Source: Streptomyces zagrosensis (GTDB lineage Bacteria > Actinomycetota > Actinomycetes > Streptomycetales > Streptomycetaceae). From it: 64,000 nt of DNA. Shown here piece by piece: positions 25,479 to 33,142 of this stretch. The position numbers and the translations under genes are program-made. Positions within the stretch are counted from its first letter, which is position 1, and the number at the start of each line of letters is the position of its first letter. Under the pieces are notes generated by a model. That model saw nothing but the letters and a program-made list of their open reading frames with translations, had not been told where the DNA came from and did no database searches. The DNA is taken from assembly GCF_014203645.1 (NCBI RefSeq), contig NZ_JACHJL010000022.1:62001-126000 (forward strand), read 5' to 3'.

Positions 25479-25924
25479 CGTGCGTCCTCTTTTCGCTGGG
25501 AGATCGAGTGGGTGGGGCAAGCGTGTGCCAGGCCGGCACGCGGCTTTCGGGAGTAGGGGCGGGGCCGGGCGGCGTGAGCCGACCCGGCGCCTTCGGGCGA
25601 GCACCGCGCGCAGCGCCGGGCCGGTCAGCTCCCGGCGGCGCTTGCGCGGCGCGGTTGGTCGGCGCCGACCCGGCAGCAGTGTCCGCGCCAGGACGGCCAA
25701 GCGCTGAACCGGGCGAAGGGACGCGCCATCGGGTCCATGCCGAGGGACTCGAACGGTACGGCCGATCCGACAGCGATGCCGATGCCGAGGGCCCTTCGTA
25801 CGCAACTTGCGGTCCAAAGGGTGTGGCGGGTGTTACCGCCGGCACAGGGTGCGTGGCAACAGATGGTCACGGCCCGAGAGGGGAAAAGACCCCCGGTGGG
25901 TAGGTCGAGCCGCAACGGTGCGGT
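25479..25924. other. Intergenic region upstream of puuC
   Basis: 446 bases between the TetR gene and the puuC-like gene, both on the minus strand. No gene or convincing operator recognised; presumably it holds the puuCD promoter. Confidence 0.4.
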
Positions 25925-26656
25925 TCAGTTGTCGGCGGCGGCGTTGTCGGCGCGGGCCGTATTGTCGGCGTCGGTGACGGTGGCGGTGGCGGTGGCGTCG
26001 GTGACGGTGGCGTCGGTGACGGTGACGGTGACGTCGGTGACGGTGGCGTCGGTAGCGTCCGCGGTCAGTTTCACCAGCAGCGCCCGCAGCTCCGACAGCG
26101 CCTCTTCGGTCACGTCTCGCTCACCGAAGACGAGCTGGTGGAGTACGAGCCCCTCCAGTGCGGCGAAGACCAGTCGTGACAGCCCCCGGTCGATCGGCCG
26201 GGCGAGTACGCGGGCGAGCTCGCGCTGCGCGGCGTCGAAATACTCCTCGTACAGGCCGCGCAGCTGGGGCATCAGCTCCGGTCGGCGCCTGGCCTCTAGG
26301 AGCAGTTCGTACTGGAACGCCTGCACGTCCGGCCCTGCCGCCACCATCCCTCCCAGATTGGCGGCGAAGTCCTCCGCCGTGCCGGTGCCGGTGTTGAGGG
26401 CGTTGACACGGAGCGAGGAGTGGATGGCATGGTTGACGGCCGCTTCGATGAGCGCGTCGCGGGAGCCGAAGTGGTGGACGACGAGCCCGTGGGTAACCCC
26501 GGCCTCCTCGGCGACGGCCCGGTAGGTCAGCTTGCGCAGACCACTTCGCGCCACTACGCGTACTGCGGCGTCCAGCAGGGCGACCCGACCCGTCCCGTAG
26601 TTCGTCACGCGCTTGCGGGTGCCGCATGCGCCAGTGGGCTCGACGGGGTCGGTCAT
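25925..26656 (-). CDS. TetR-family regulator with repetitive Thr/Asp/Ala tail
   Basis: 243 residues from ATG 26656, 28 bases after the FAH-family gene, so it is the last gene of that operon. TetR HTH at about residues 20-65 (DAAVRVVARSGLRKLTYRAV, AEEAGVTHGLVVHHFGSRDA). The ligand domain runs to about residue 198. The last 45 residues are low complexity (units like ATVTD, VTVTVTD), encoded by a 15-bp tandem repeat; the tail is not part of the family fold and probably grew by slippage. It may sense a product of the operon. Confidence 0.88.
   Translation of the reverse strand: MTDPVEPTGACGTRKRVTNYGTGRVALLDAAVRVVARSGLRKLTYRAVAEEAGVTHGLVVHHFGSRDALIEAAVNHAIHSSLRVNALNTGTGTAEDFAANLGGMVAAGPDVQAFQYELLLEARRRPELMPQLRGLYEEYFDAAQRELARVLARPIDRGLSRLVFAALEGLVLHQLVFGERDVTEEALSELRALLVKLTADATDATVTDVTVTVTDATVTDATATATVTDADNTARADNAAADN
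25964..26057. repeat. Tandem repeat inside the TetR gene
   Basis: Imperfect units based on GTCGGTGACGGTGGC with inserted GGTGGC and GGTGAC hexamers, about 94 bases. It keeps the reading frame because units are multiples of three. Confidence 0.85.
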
Positions 26657-26684
26657 GACGCCGACCCTACCGGCGGCGGGCCGC

Positions 26685-27530
26685 TCAGCGCTTCGGCGGC
26701 CTGATGCCACGAAACTCCCAGTCGCCGCCGAGGGCGGTGGACAGCACCTCCTCGGACTCGGTCGGCTGGGCTCCGACATCGGCGCGGATGGCGGTGGGGC
26801 CGGTGACGATGTGATTGGTGAGGCGGCCGAGTCCCTCGACCTCTACCTCGACCACGTCGCCCGGTTGCACCGGCCGGGAATTAGCCGGGGTTCCGGACAG
26901 CAGCACGTCCCCGGGGCACAGGGTGATGGTGCGGGCTATGTCGGCGACGAGGTAGTGCATGTCCCAGGTCATCTCGTCGGTGGAGCCGTCCTGGACGACC
27001 TTCCCGTTTACCGTGGTCCGCAGCCGCTTGCCGCGAAAATCCCAGTCAGTGACCAGGCCGGGGCCCAGCGGGCACAAGGTGTCGGAGCCCTTGACTCTGA
27101 GCATGGAGCCCGCGTCGGTGTCCCGGAAGTCGTGCAGGCCGTAGTCGTTGGCCACGGTGTAGCCGGCGATGTACTCGCCCGCCTGGGCCGGGGAGATGTT
27201 GCGAGCGGTCTTCTTGATGACGATGGCGACCTCCCCCTCGTAGTTGAGCCACTTGCAGCCTTCGGGGCGAACGATCGCGCCCCGGTGGCTGTTCAGCGCC
27301 GAGGTCGGCTTGTGGAAGTACGTGGGGCTGTCCGGCAGGTCAATCTGGAACTCGTCCACCCGGCTGCGGTGGTTGAGGTGGACCGCGATCACCTTGGACG
27401 GCATGACCGGCGGCAGGTGGTGCGCGTCCTTGATCCTGACGCGTCGCCCGTCTCCGGCGACCAGTTCGTCGCCGTCGCGGAGGGTCTCCGTTGCGGCGCC
27501 GTCGAGGAGGATGCGGCGGTACTCGGGCAT
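26685..27530 (-). CDS. Fumarylacetoacetate hydrolase-family protein (HpcE/HpaG-like)
   Basis: 281 residues from ATG 27530, 13 bases downstream of the dioxygenase gene. FAH-fold landmarks: KVIAVHLNHRSRVDEFQ, YFHKPTSALNSH, metal-site Glu residues in LNYEGEVAIVIKKTARN, then DYGLHDFRD, KGSDTLCPLGPGLV, LSGTPANSRPVQPGDVVEVE. Members decarboxylate or isomerise meta-cleavage products such as 5-oxo-pent-3-ene-1,2,5-tricarboxylate, or hydrate oxo-acids. The position after HpaE and HpaD supports a downstream step of homoprotocatechuate-type meta-cleavage. The exact reaction is not decided by sequence. Confidence 0.87.
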   Translation of the reverse strand: MPEYRRILLDGAATETLRDGDELVAGDGRRVRIKDAHHLPPVMPSKVIAVHLNHRSRVDEFQIDLPDSPTYFHKPTSALNSHRGAIVRPEGCKWLNYEGEVAIVIKKTARNISPAQAGEYIAGYTVANDYGLHDFRDTDAGSMLRVKGSDTLCPLGPGLVTDWDFRGKRLRTTVNGKVVQDGSTDEMTWDMHYLVADIARTITLCPGDVLLSGTPANSRPVQPGDVVEVEVEGLGRLTNHIVTGPTAIRADVGAQPTESEEVLSTALGGDWEFRGIRPPKR

Positions 27531-27543
27531 GACGGGAGCCTTT

Positions 27544-28470
27544 CTAGACGGGGTGCGGGGAGGCGGACGCGGCGGGTAGGCCGGTGCCGGTCCAACCGTC
27601 GGCGGGGCGGTCGAACCACAGGTGCGCCTGTCCGGTGCCAACGGAGTTCTCGTACTCGCCGTACTGCCGGCCCTTCGCGGTGCACGCCTGCTCGCCGAGG
27701 GCTCCGGCCAACATCAGGTAGTGGAAGAACTTCGCCTCCGGCTTGACCTTCCAGAACGCGTCCATGGTGTCGAGGACCTTGTCGTGGCGGCCCTGGGTAA
27801 ACCAGGCGATGCGCTCTTGATCGGCTGCCCGCGCTTGGGGGGAGAAGATGTGCGCCGGGTCGCTGGCCTCGTGGTCGCGCAGTTCGCGCAGCGGCCAGAA
27901 GGTGTGCGACAGGGCTCCGGAGGCGATCAGCAGGACACGCCGGCCCGGCGTGGCGGCGATGGCGTCAGCCACGGCGCGACCGAGGCGCAAGTGGTCCTCC
28001 ATGTCGCCGGTTTGGCACACGCCGATCGTCATCCAGCGTTTGTCGGGCAGACCTTTGCCGAGGAACTTCCATAGATTGAGCGTGGCGTAGTAGATCGGCA
28101 GGTACGCATCGTCGATCGCGGTGATCCAGGTGCCGTGCTTGCCGGCGAACGAGGCGATGTTGTGGGCGAGTTCGGGGTCTCCGAGGAAGTCGTAGGGCGT
28201 ACGGCACATGCCGCGCGGCAGTTCCTCGGAGGTGTACAGGCCACTGCGGCGGGACTGGGCGGCGACGACGAACTCGACAGTGGTCGCCCAGTGGGAGTCC
28301 ATGACGAGGACGGTGTCGTAATCGTCCCGCTCGAAAACGTCCTTACGCAGTTGCTCCAGGCCGGTGACGAGGGTGACCTCCTTGCCCTCGTTGAGCTCCA
28401 GTCGGGTCTTTTTTGGGAGCACGATGGTGGGGACGTGGGCGAGCAGGCCCGCCCCGACGATTTCACCCAT
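27544..28470 (-). CDS. hpaD: LigB-type extradiol dioxygenase, 3,4-dihydroxyphenylacetate 2,3-dioxygenase-like
   Basis: 308 residues. ATG 28470 overlaps the end of hpaE by 8 bases. Class III (LigB superfamily) features: GAGLLAHVPTIVLP with the first His ligand, VLVMDSHWATTVEF with the second, EELPRGMCRTPYDFLGDPEL as in HpaD, IASGALSHTFWP with the catalytic His, and the C-terminal SVGTGQAHLWF. The enzyme opens a catechol ring next to the hydroxyls using Fe(II) or Mn(II). The surrounding HpaE and FAH genes point to homoprotocatechuate or a close analogue. A second, unrelated dioxygenase for the same kind of substrate lies at 54105-55130. Confidence 0.85.
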   Translation of the reverse strand: MGEIVGAGLLAHVPTIVLPKKTRLELNEGKEVTLVTGLEQLRKDVFERDDYDTVLVMDSHWATTVEFVVAAQSRRSGLYTSEELPRGMCRTPYDFLGDPELAHNIASFAGKHGTWITAIDDAYLPIYYATLNLWKFLGKGLPDKRWMTIGVCQTGDMEDHLRLGRAVADAIAATPGRRVLLIASGALSHTFWPLRELRDHEASDPAHIFSPQARAADQERIAWFTQGRHDKVLDTMDAFWKVKPEAKFFHYLMLAGALGEQACTAKGRQYGEYENSVGTGQAHLWFDRPADGWTGTGLPAASASPHPV

Positions 28471-29926
28471 GGTCTTGCCAACCCTTCGCAGCGGTGACCG
28501 TGTTCTTGAGGTCGCAGTAGAAGTCGAAACTCCACGTGCCGCCCTCGCGGCCGACGCCGGAGTGGCGCGAGCCGCCGAACGGCGCCTTGAGGTCGCGGAC
28601 GAAGAAGCAGTTGACCCAGACGGTGCCCGCAACCAATTGGGCGCTGACCCGCCCGGCGCGCTCAAGGTCGCCGGTGGCTACGGTGGCGGCCAGCCCGAAG
28701 CGGGTGTCGTTGGCCAAGCGGACGGCCTCGTCATCGGTGGTGAAGGTTTGCAAGGTCAAAACGGGGCCGAAGACCTCCTCTTGCACGATCTCGGCATCTT
28801 GCCGTACGTCGGTCAACAGGGTGGGCGCGTAATGCTGCCCCTCGCCCCGGTGCCCGCCGATGACCGCGCGCGCGCCGGACGCAAGCGCCCGCTGCACGAA
28901 GCCGTCGATCTTCTCCACCTGGCGGGGGTGGATGTTGGGGCCGATGTCGGTGGCCTCGTCGCGTGGGTCGCCCTGCCGAAGCTGGGCCGCCTTGGCGACG
29001 AACCGGCGCGTGAACTCTTCGACCACGGCTTCTTCTACGAGGAGGCGTGCGGCTGCTAGGCATACCTGGCCGGCGTTGTCGTACTGCTCGATGGCGAGGT
29101 CTACGGCGAGGTCCACATCCGCGTCGGCGAAGACCAGCAGCGGAGACTTCCCGCCGAGTTCAAGGCTGAGGGGAGTGAGGTTCGCTGCGGCCGACGCGGC
29201 GATGTGCCGCGCGGTCGGCACGGACCCGGTGAAGCTGATGCGGCGTACGTCCGGGTGTGAGGTGAGGGCGTCACCGATCTCGGAGCCGTAGCCCTGCACG
29301 ACGTTCAGGACGCCGGCCGGAAGTCCGGCTTCGGCAGCGATGTCGGCGAGCAGTGAGGCGGTCAGCGGTGACCACTCGGCAGGCTTGAGCACGACCGTGT
29401 TGCCGGCGGCGAGCGCCGGGGCAACCTTCCAGGTCGCGAGCATCAGCGGCGCGTTCCAGGGTGTGATCAGTACGCACGGGCCGGCCGGGTCCCAGGTGAC
29501 GTGATTGGTATGGCCACGCGTGGTGAAGTCCTCGTGCTCCAAGGTCAGCAGCCAGTCGGCGAAGAAGCGGAAGTTGTGGGCGACGCGGGGCATGACACCG
29601 CGCCGGTGGGAGCGCAAAAGTGCGCCGTTGTCCATGGTCTCGACGATCGCCAACTCTTCGAGGTGCTTTTCGACTGCGTCGGCGATGGCGTGCAGGATGC
29701 GGGCGCGCTCGGCGCGTGGGGTGGCGGCCCAGCCGGGGAAGGCGGCCTTGGCGGCGGCTACGGCCGCATCTGCCTCCCTCGGAGTGCCCCGGGATATCTC
29801 CCCGAGTGTGGCGCCGTCGATGGGCGAGGTATCGGTGAAGGTATGGGTGGAGGCGACCCGTTGGCCGCCGATCCAGTGCCGGGTGTCGATAGTGACTTCG
29901 GCGACGGTGGTGTGGTGTTCGCTCAT
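28463..29926 (-). CDS. hpaE: 5-carboxymethyl-2-hydroxymuconate semialdehyde dehydrogenase
   Basis: 487 residues from ATG 29926 behind AGGAG. HpaE-type ALDH: HWIGGQRVAS at the start, TPWNAPLMLATWKVAPALAA, FTGSVPTARHIA, LELGGKSPLLVFADADV, nucleophile Cys in DNAGQVCLAAARL, EEVFGPVLTLQTF, then NCFFVRDLKAPFGGSRHSG. It oxidises the semialdehyde made by HpaD. It sits between the ADC-family gene (43 bases upstream) and hpaD (8-base overlap). No separate promoter is visible, so the operon 30776-25925 is likely one transcript. Confidence 0.88.
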   Translation of the reverse strand: MSEHHTTVAEVTIDTRHWIGGQRVASTHTFTDTSPIDGATLGEISRGTPREADAAVAAAKAAFPGWAATPRAERARILHAIADAVEKHLEELAIVETMDNGALLRSHRRGVMPRVAHNFRFFADWLLTLEHEDFTTRGHTNHVTWDPAGPCVLITPWNAPLMLATWKVAPALAAGNTVVLKPAEWSPLTASLLADIAAEAGLPAGVLNVVQGYGSEIGDALTSHPDVRRISFTGSVPTARHIAASAAANLTPLSLELGGKSPLLVFADADVDLAVDLAIEQYDNAGQVCLAAARLLVEEAVVEEFTRRFVAKAAQLRQGDPRDEATDIGPNIHPRQVEKIDGFVQRALASGARAVIGGHRGEGQHYAPTLLTDVRQDAEIVQEEVFGPVLTLQTFTTDDEAVRLANDTRFGLAATVATGDLERAGRVSAQLVAGTVWVNCFFVRDLKAPFGGSRHSGVGREGGTWSFDFYCDLKNTVTAAKGWQDHG

Positions 29927-29969
29927 GGCCTCGTACTCCTGACAGTCATTGCGCTGCGCTGCGGTGCGG

Positions 29970-30776
29970 TCACTGGGCGCCTGAGGTGTTCGACTCCAGA
30001 AGTCGGCCGCCGTCCCACACCACGCCGACCTGCTGGTAGTAGGCGGCGATCGGCTCATGGATTTCCAGGCGGGCCAACTCCTCCGTGGGCGCCTGGAACA
30101 GCTCCAACTCGGCGTCCCCCACCCAGGGCTGCCCGCCCTCGAAGGAGGCGGCGCCGGACTCGACCAGTTCGTCTAGAGCCAGGCCCCCGCCCTTCTCGAT
30201 GGAGGGCAGCCAACGGTGGTGGGCCATCGGATGGCCGTTGACGAATCCGTTCGTCTGGGACGGCTCACGCAGGGTGACGATGGCCTGGGCGAGCCGCCGG
30301 TCAGCGGCGGCGAGGGTGGCGCCGAAACGAGCGCCGGCCTCGATCCGTGGGGCGGGCCCGTAGGGATGGGGGCGGGTCTGGTGAAGGGAGCCGAACTTCT
30401 TCGGGTAGCCCTGGTGTAGGCCGCGGGCGATGGCGAAGTCCTTGTCGACCCAGATGTAGACACAGCGGGTGTAGGTCTGCCCTCCGTACGTGCAACGGAC
30501 GACGACGAACGCCTCCTTGTACTGGGCCAGCACCGGGTCGAGCAGCTCCTGTCCCGAGGCGGCGCACGACTGCCAGTCGGCCCAGATCAGCGCGACCGCG
30601 CCGGGGTCTTCGGCCGCGAGCTCCAGCGGTTCGGGCAGCAGCTCACGCACGCGTGCCGGGTCCGTGCGGTACTCGACGGTCAGCAGATCGCCCGAGTAGC
30701 GCCACGGAGGCGAGGGGATCAACGATGAGGCGCCCGTCGCGGTCTTGGGGTGGAAGTATCCACGGACGCTGGTCAT
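29970..30776 (-). CDS. Acetoacetate decarboxylase-family protein
   Basis: 268 residues. ADC fold landmarks: WRYSGDLLTVEYRTDPARVR, RCTYGGQTYTRCVYIWVDKD, then ARGLHQGYPKKFGSLHQTRP with the lysine pair where the Schiff-base Lys sits in acetoacetate decarboxylase, and HRWLPSIEKGG. First gene of the minus-strand operon. Many ADC relatives are not decarboxylases but Schiff-base hydratases, aldolases or dehydratases on oxo-acids, so here it may act on a ring-cleavage product. Substrate not determined. Confidence 0.85.
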   Translation of the reverse strand: MTSVRGYFHPKTATGASSLIPSPPWRYSGDLLTVEYRTDPARVRELLPEPLELAAEDPGAVALIWADWQSCAASGQELLDPVLAQYKEAFVVVRCTYGGQTYTRCVYIWVDKDFAIARGLHQGYPKKFGSLHQTRPHPYGPAPRIEAGARFGATLAAADRRLAQAIVTLREPSQTNGFVNGHPMAHHRWLPSIEKGGGLALDELVESGAASFEGGQPWVGDAELELFQAPTEELARLEIHEPIAAYYQQVGVVWDGGRLLESNTSGAQ

Positions 30777-31006
30777 GGGGGCTCCTTGAGGACTGAACGG
30801 TCAGGGCGGGCTGCTGAAGAAGGCAGGGGCGCGGTAGCGGGCCGCGGCCACCACGGCCACCTGGCCTGCGAGGGCGAGGTACCGACCAGCCGGCCCGAGC
30901 CTCCTGGCGGAGTGCTGAGGAGGCATCAGGGGAGAGAAAAGGGGAGGTAGGGGCCCGGACCATGAAGGCCGGGCCCCGGCCAGCGGGACGGCGGGCACCG
31001 TAACTC

Positions 31007-31020
31007 GTTTGGCTTCAAAC
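31007..31020. promoter_or_regulatory. Palindromic operator, copy 1
   Basis: GTTTGGCTTCAAAC: arms GTTTG/CAAAC with a 4-base spacer, the size of TetR/MarR-type operators. The same arms recur at 31114. Confidence 0.6.
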
Positions 31021-31113
31021 AAGATAAGAAGCGGCGGACCCTCGGTCAATAGCTATCCGGATGGATAATTTCTACGACGAACCTCTTGCACGTGAGCACC
31101 CAACCTCCCTACC

Positions 31114-31127
31114 GTTTGACACCAAAC
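31114..31127. promoter_or_regulatory. Palindromic operator, copy 2
   Basis: GTTTGACACCAAAC: same arms and spacing as copy 1, centre to centre 107 bases. Together they bracket the presumed divergent promoters. Confidence 0.6.
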
Positions 31128-31233
31128 AACCTCGGCCTCCTGCCCACCGCAGTGCGAGGCCCCCCTCTTCCTCCCTCTCCCCCAGCGCCCTCAAGCCCTG
31201 GGAGGCGCCCCTTTTCCCTGGTAGGAGACACCG

Positions 31234-32589
31234 GTGAGCGCATCCGACACCCCAACCGTGCGCCGGCGCATGGACCAACTGGCCGCCGATGGCATCGACG
31301 TCGTCCGGGTGACCTATCCCGACCTCATCGGCACCGAACGGGCCCGAGACATCCTCCTTGAGCACCTTCCCGCGGCCTGCGACCACGGCTTGGCCTTTTG
31401 CCGCGCCGTCTACCACACCAGCCCTCGGGGCGACACGGTCTCCGTCGCCGGCGGCCTCGACGCCGGCCTGCCCGACATCTGCGTCACCCCCGACCTCGCC
31501 ACCCTCACCGCGCTGCCGTGGGAACCCGGAGTCGCCACCTGTCTGGGCAACGTCACCGACCCGGCCACCGGGCTGCCCGCGCCAGAGTCCCCCCGCGACC
31601 TGCTACGCGCCGTCCTCAACCGATGCGCCGAGCACGGTCTGCGGCCCGTGGTGGGGCCGGAGTTGGAATACTTCCTGTGCGACGCTGCGCCCGATGACCC
31701 GCAGGGCTGGCACCGCTACAGCGACACCGACGGCGCCATCTACACGGCGGGGCTGCGTGCGGACCGGGACAACCACCTGCTGCACATGCTGCGCCTGCTG
31801 CGTGATCTGAACATCGGCGTCAGCGGCGGCAACCACGAATACGACGGCTCCCAGTTCGAGATCAACCTGACCCACGGCGACGCCGCCGAGGCCGCCGACC
31901 GTGCCTTCCGCTTCAAGTCCGCGATCAAGGAACTGGCCCGCAAGGAGGGACGGCTGGCCACCTTCATGGCCAAGCCCTTCAACGACGCGGGCGGTTCCGG
32001 CTTCCACCTCCACCTGTCGTGCGTGGACGACCGGGGCGAGAACACCTTCGCCAACCCCGCGGCGCCTTACGGCCTGTCCGCCACCGCCCGGCATGCGGTG
32101 GCGGGCGTCCTCGCCCACGCGCCGGCGCTCACCGCGCTGGCCAACCCAACAATCAACTCTTACAAGCGACTTGGTCCCGACACGCTTGCCCCCTGGCTCA
32201 TCGACTGGGGCCTGGACAACCGCAGCGCCATGGTCCGCATACCGCCCGAGCGCGGTGCGGGCTCCCGCCTCGAACTACGCCTGGGCGACGCGAGCGCCAA
32301 CCCCTATCTGCTGATCGCCGCGACCATCGCCGCGGCCCTGCTCGGCGTCGTGGCCGGCGAGGAGCCGCCGGCCCCGCTGGAGGGCTACGGCTACGACACC
32401 GCGAGATCGGCCGCGCTGCCGACGTCCTTGTCCGCCGCCCTCGACGCATTGGAGGCGGACACCGCCGTGACCGAGACACTCGGCAAGGACTTCATCACGT
32501 CCTACCTCTCGTACAAGCGCGACGAAGTCGCACGCTTCCACCGGCACGTCACCGACTGGGAGTTCACCGAGTACGCCTACCACCTGTGA
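31234..32589 (+). CDS. Glutamine-synthetase-like gamma-glutamyl-amine ligase
   Basis: 451 residues with GTG start behind GGTAGGAGAC. GS-family blocks: GPELEYFLCD (metal Glu), GGNHEYDGSQFEINLTHGDA, FMAKPFNDAGGSGFHLHLS (ATP and ammonium/amine loop), NPTINSYKRL, then RSAMVRIPPERGAGSRLELR and DASANPYLLIAATIAAALLG. The N-terminus lacks the classical GlnA beta-grasp order, as in gamma-glutamylpolyamine or ethanolamide synthetases (GlnA3/GlnA4, PuuA, IpuC). It should attach glutamate to an amine, the step before PuuC and PuuD. It is divergent from the ring-cleavage operon and shares its control region. Confidence 0.88.
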   Translation: MSASDTPTVRRRMDQLAADGIDVVRVTYPDLIGTERARDILLEHLPAACDHGLAFCRAVYHTSPRGDTVSVAGGLDAGLPDICVTPDLATLTALPWEPGVATCLGNVTDPATGLPAPESPRDLLRAVLNRCAEHGLRPVVGPELEYFLCDAAPDDPQGWHRYSDTDGAIYTAGLRADRDNHLLHMLRLLRDLNIGVSGGNHEYDGSQFEINLTHGDAAEAADRAFRFKSAIKELARKEGRLATFMAKPFNDAGGSGFHLHLSCVDDRGENTFANPAAPYGLSATARHAVAGVLAHAPALTALANPTINSYKRLGPDTLAPWLIDWGLDNRSAMVRIPPERGAGSRLELRLGDASANPYLLIAATIAAALLGVVAGEEPPAPLEGYGYDTARSAALPTSLSAALDALEADTAVTETLGKDFITSYLSYKRDEVARFHRHVTDWEFTEYAYHL

Positions 32590-32610
32590 CGCGCGGGAGA
32601 TGACCCGCCA

Positions 32611-32642
32611 GGGCCCCCGCGCCGGCAACGCCGCGGGGGCCC
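32611..32642. terminator. Perfect 11-bp hairpin between convergent genes
   Basis: GGGCCCCCGCG, a 10-base loop, then its exact complement. It can end transcription of the ligase gene and of the minus-strand operon ending at 32671. Confidence 0.85.
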
Positions 32643-32670
32643 AGTGGCGTACTCGATGACGCCGGCCGCC

Positions 32671-33114
32671 TCAGCGCGGGCTGTCGTCGCTGATCACGGT
32701 GGCAGGGTGCGCCGCATCCGGGGTTGTCGGTCGGTCCGGGTCCCGGCGGAAGAACGTCTTGCTGGCGATCCGCCACACGCCGTCTTGGCGCACCAGCGAG
32801 AAGTGGTTGGTGAAGTCGTAACCCTGGTAGCCGTACTCATCCAGCACGGCGACCGCCACGTCGCCGCTCACCTCCACCGAGCGAATGGTGGAGGTGTAGG
32901 CGAGGGTCCACTCGCGGTTGTCCGCTTCGGCTGCAACCACCTCGCAAAACGCCTCGATCGGCGCCGAGACGAACTGCTGGCCGAGGTATCCCCACATGTG
33001 CGCGTCCGTGTGGAAGGCCGCTCGGACGGCGTTCGGGTCTGCGGCGCTCACCGCCGCCACATAGGCTTCCACAGCGGATCGAACGCCGTCGTGGGCAACC
33101 GTACGATCACTCAT
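32671..33114 (-). CDS. NTF2-like (SnoaL/lumazine-binding type) protein
   Basis: 147 residues from ATG 33114 behind AAGAGGAG. Cone-fold features: VEAYVAAVSAADPNAVRAAF, HTDAHMWGYLGQQFVSAPIE, then VAVLDEYGYQGYDFTNHFSL and VWRIASKTF. Relatives are small isomerases, dehydratases or ligand binders (Cif22-like and nuclear transport factor 2 families). Last gene of the operon that begins with the ABC importer at 40462; 28 bases after the aldehyde dehydrogenase. It may process the dehydrogenase product, which is an inference from position. Confidence 0.82.
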   Translation of the reverse strand: MSDRTVAHDGVRSAVEAYVAAVSAADPNAVRAAFHTDAHMWGYLGQQFVSAPIEAFCEVVAAEADNREWTLAYTSTIRSVEVSGDVAVAVLDEYGYQGYDFTNHFSLVRQDGVWRIASKTFFRRDPDRPTTPDAAHPATVISDDSPR

Positions 33115-33142
33115 CTGGTTCTCCTCTTGGATGGCGGACGGA

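Larger units (their letters stand above)
30777..31233. other. Divergent control region of the ADC operon and the ligase gene
   Basis: 457 bases with no gene. It contains two GTTTG-N4-CAAAC palindromes (31007 and 31114) and an ATCCGGAT palindrome at 31055-31062 followed by a -10-like GGATAATT. The local AT content is higher than the surroundings, as expected for promoters. Confidence 0.6.

Noticed and set aside
25479..25817. N-terminal extension of the puuC-like frame by 113 codons
   Set aside because: The Arg/Pro-rich translation does not look like an ALDH, and GTG 25478 has a ribosome site and gives the normal family length.
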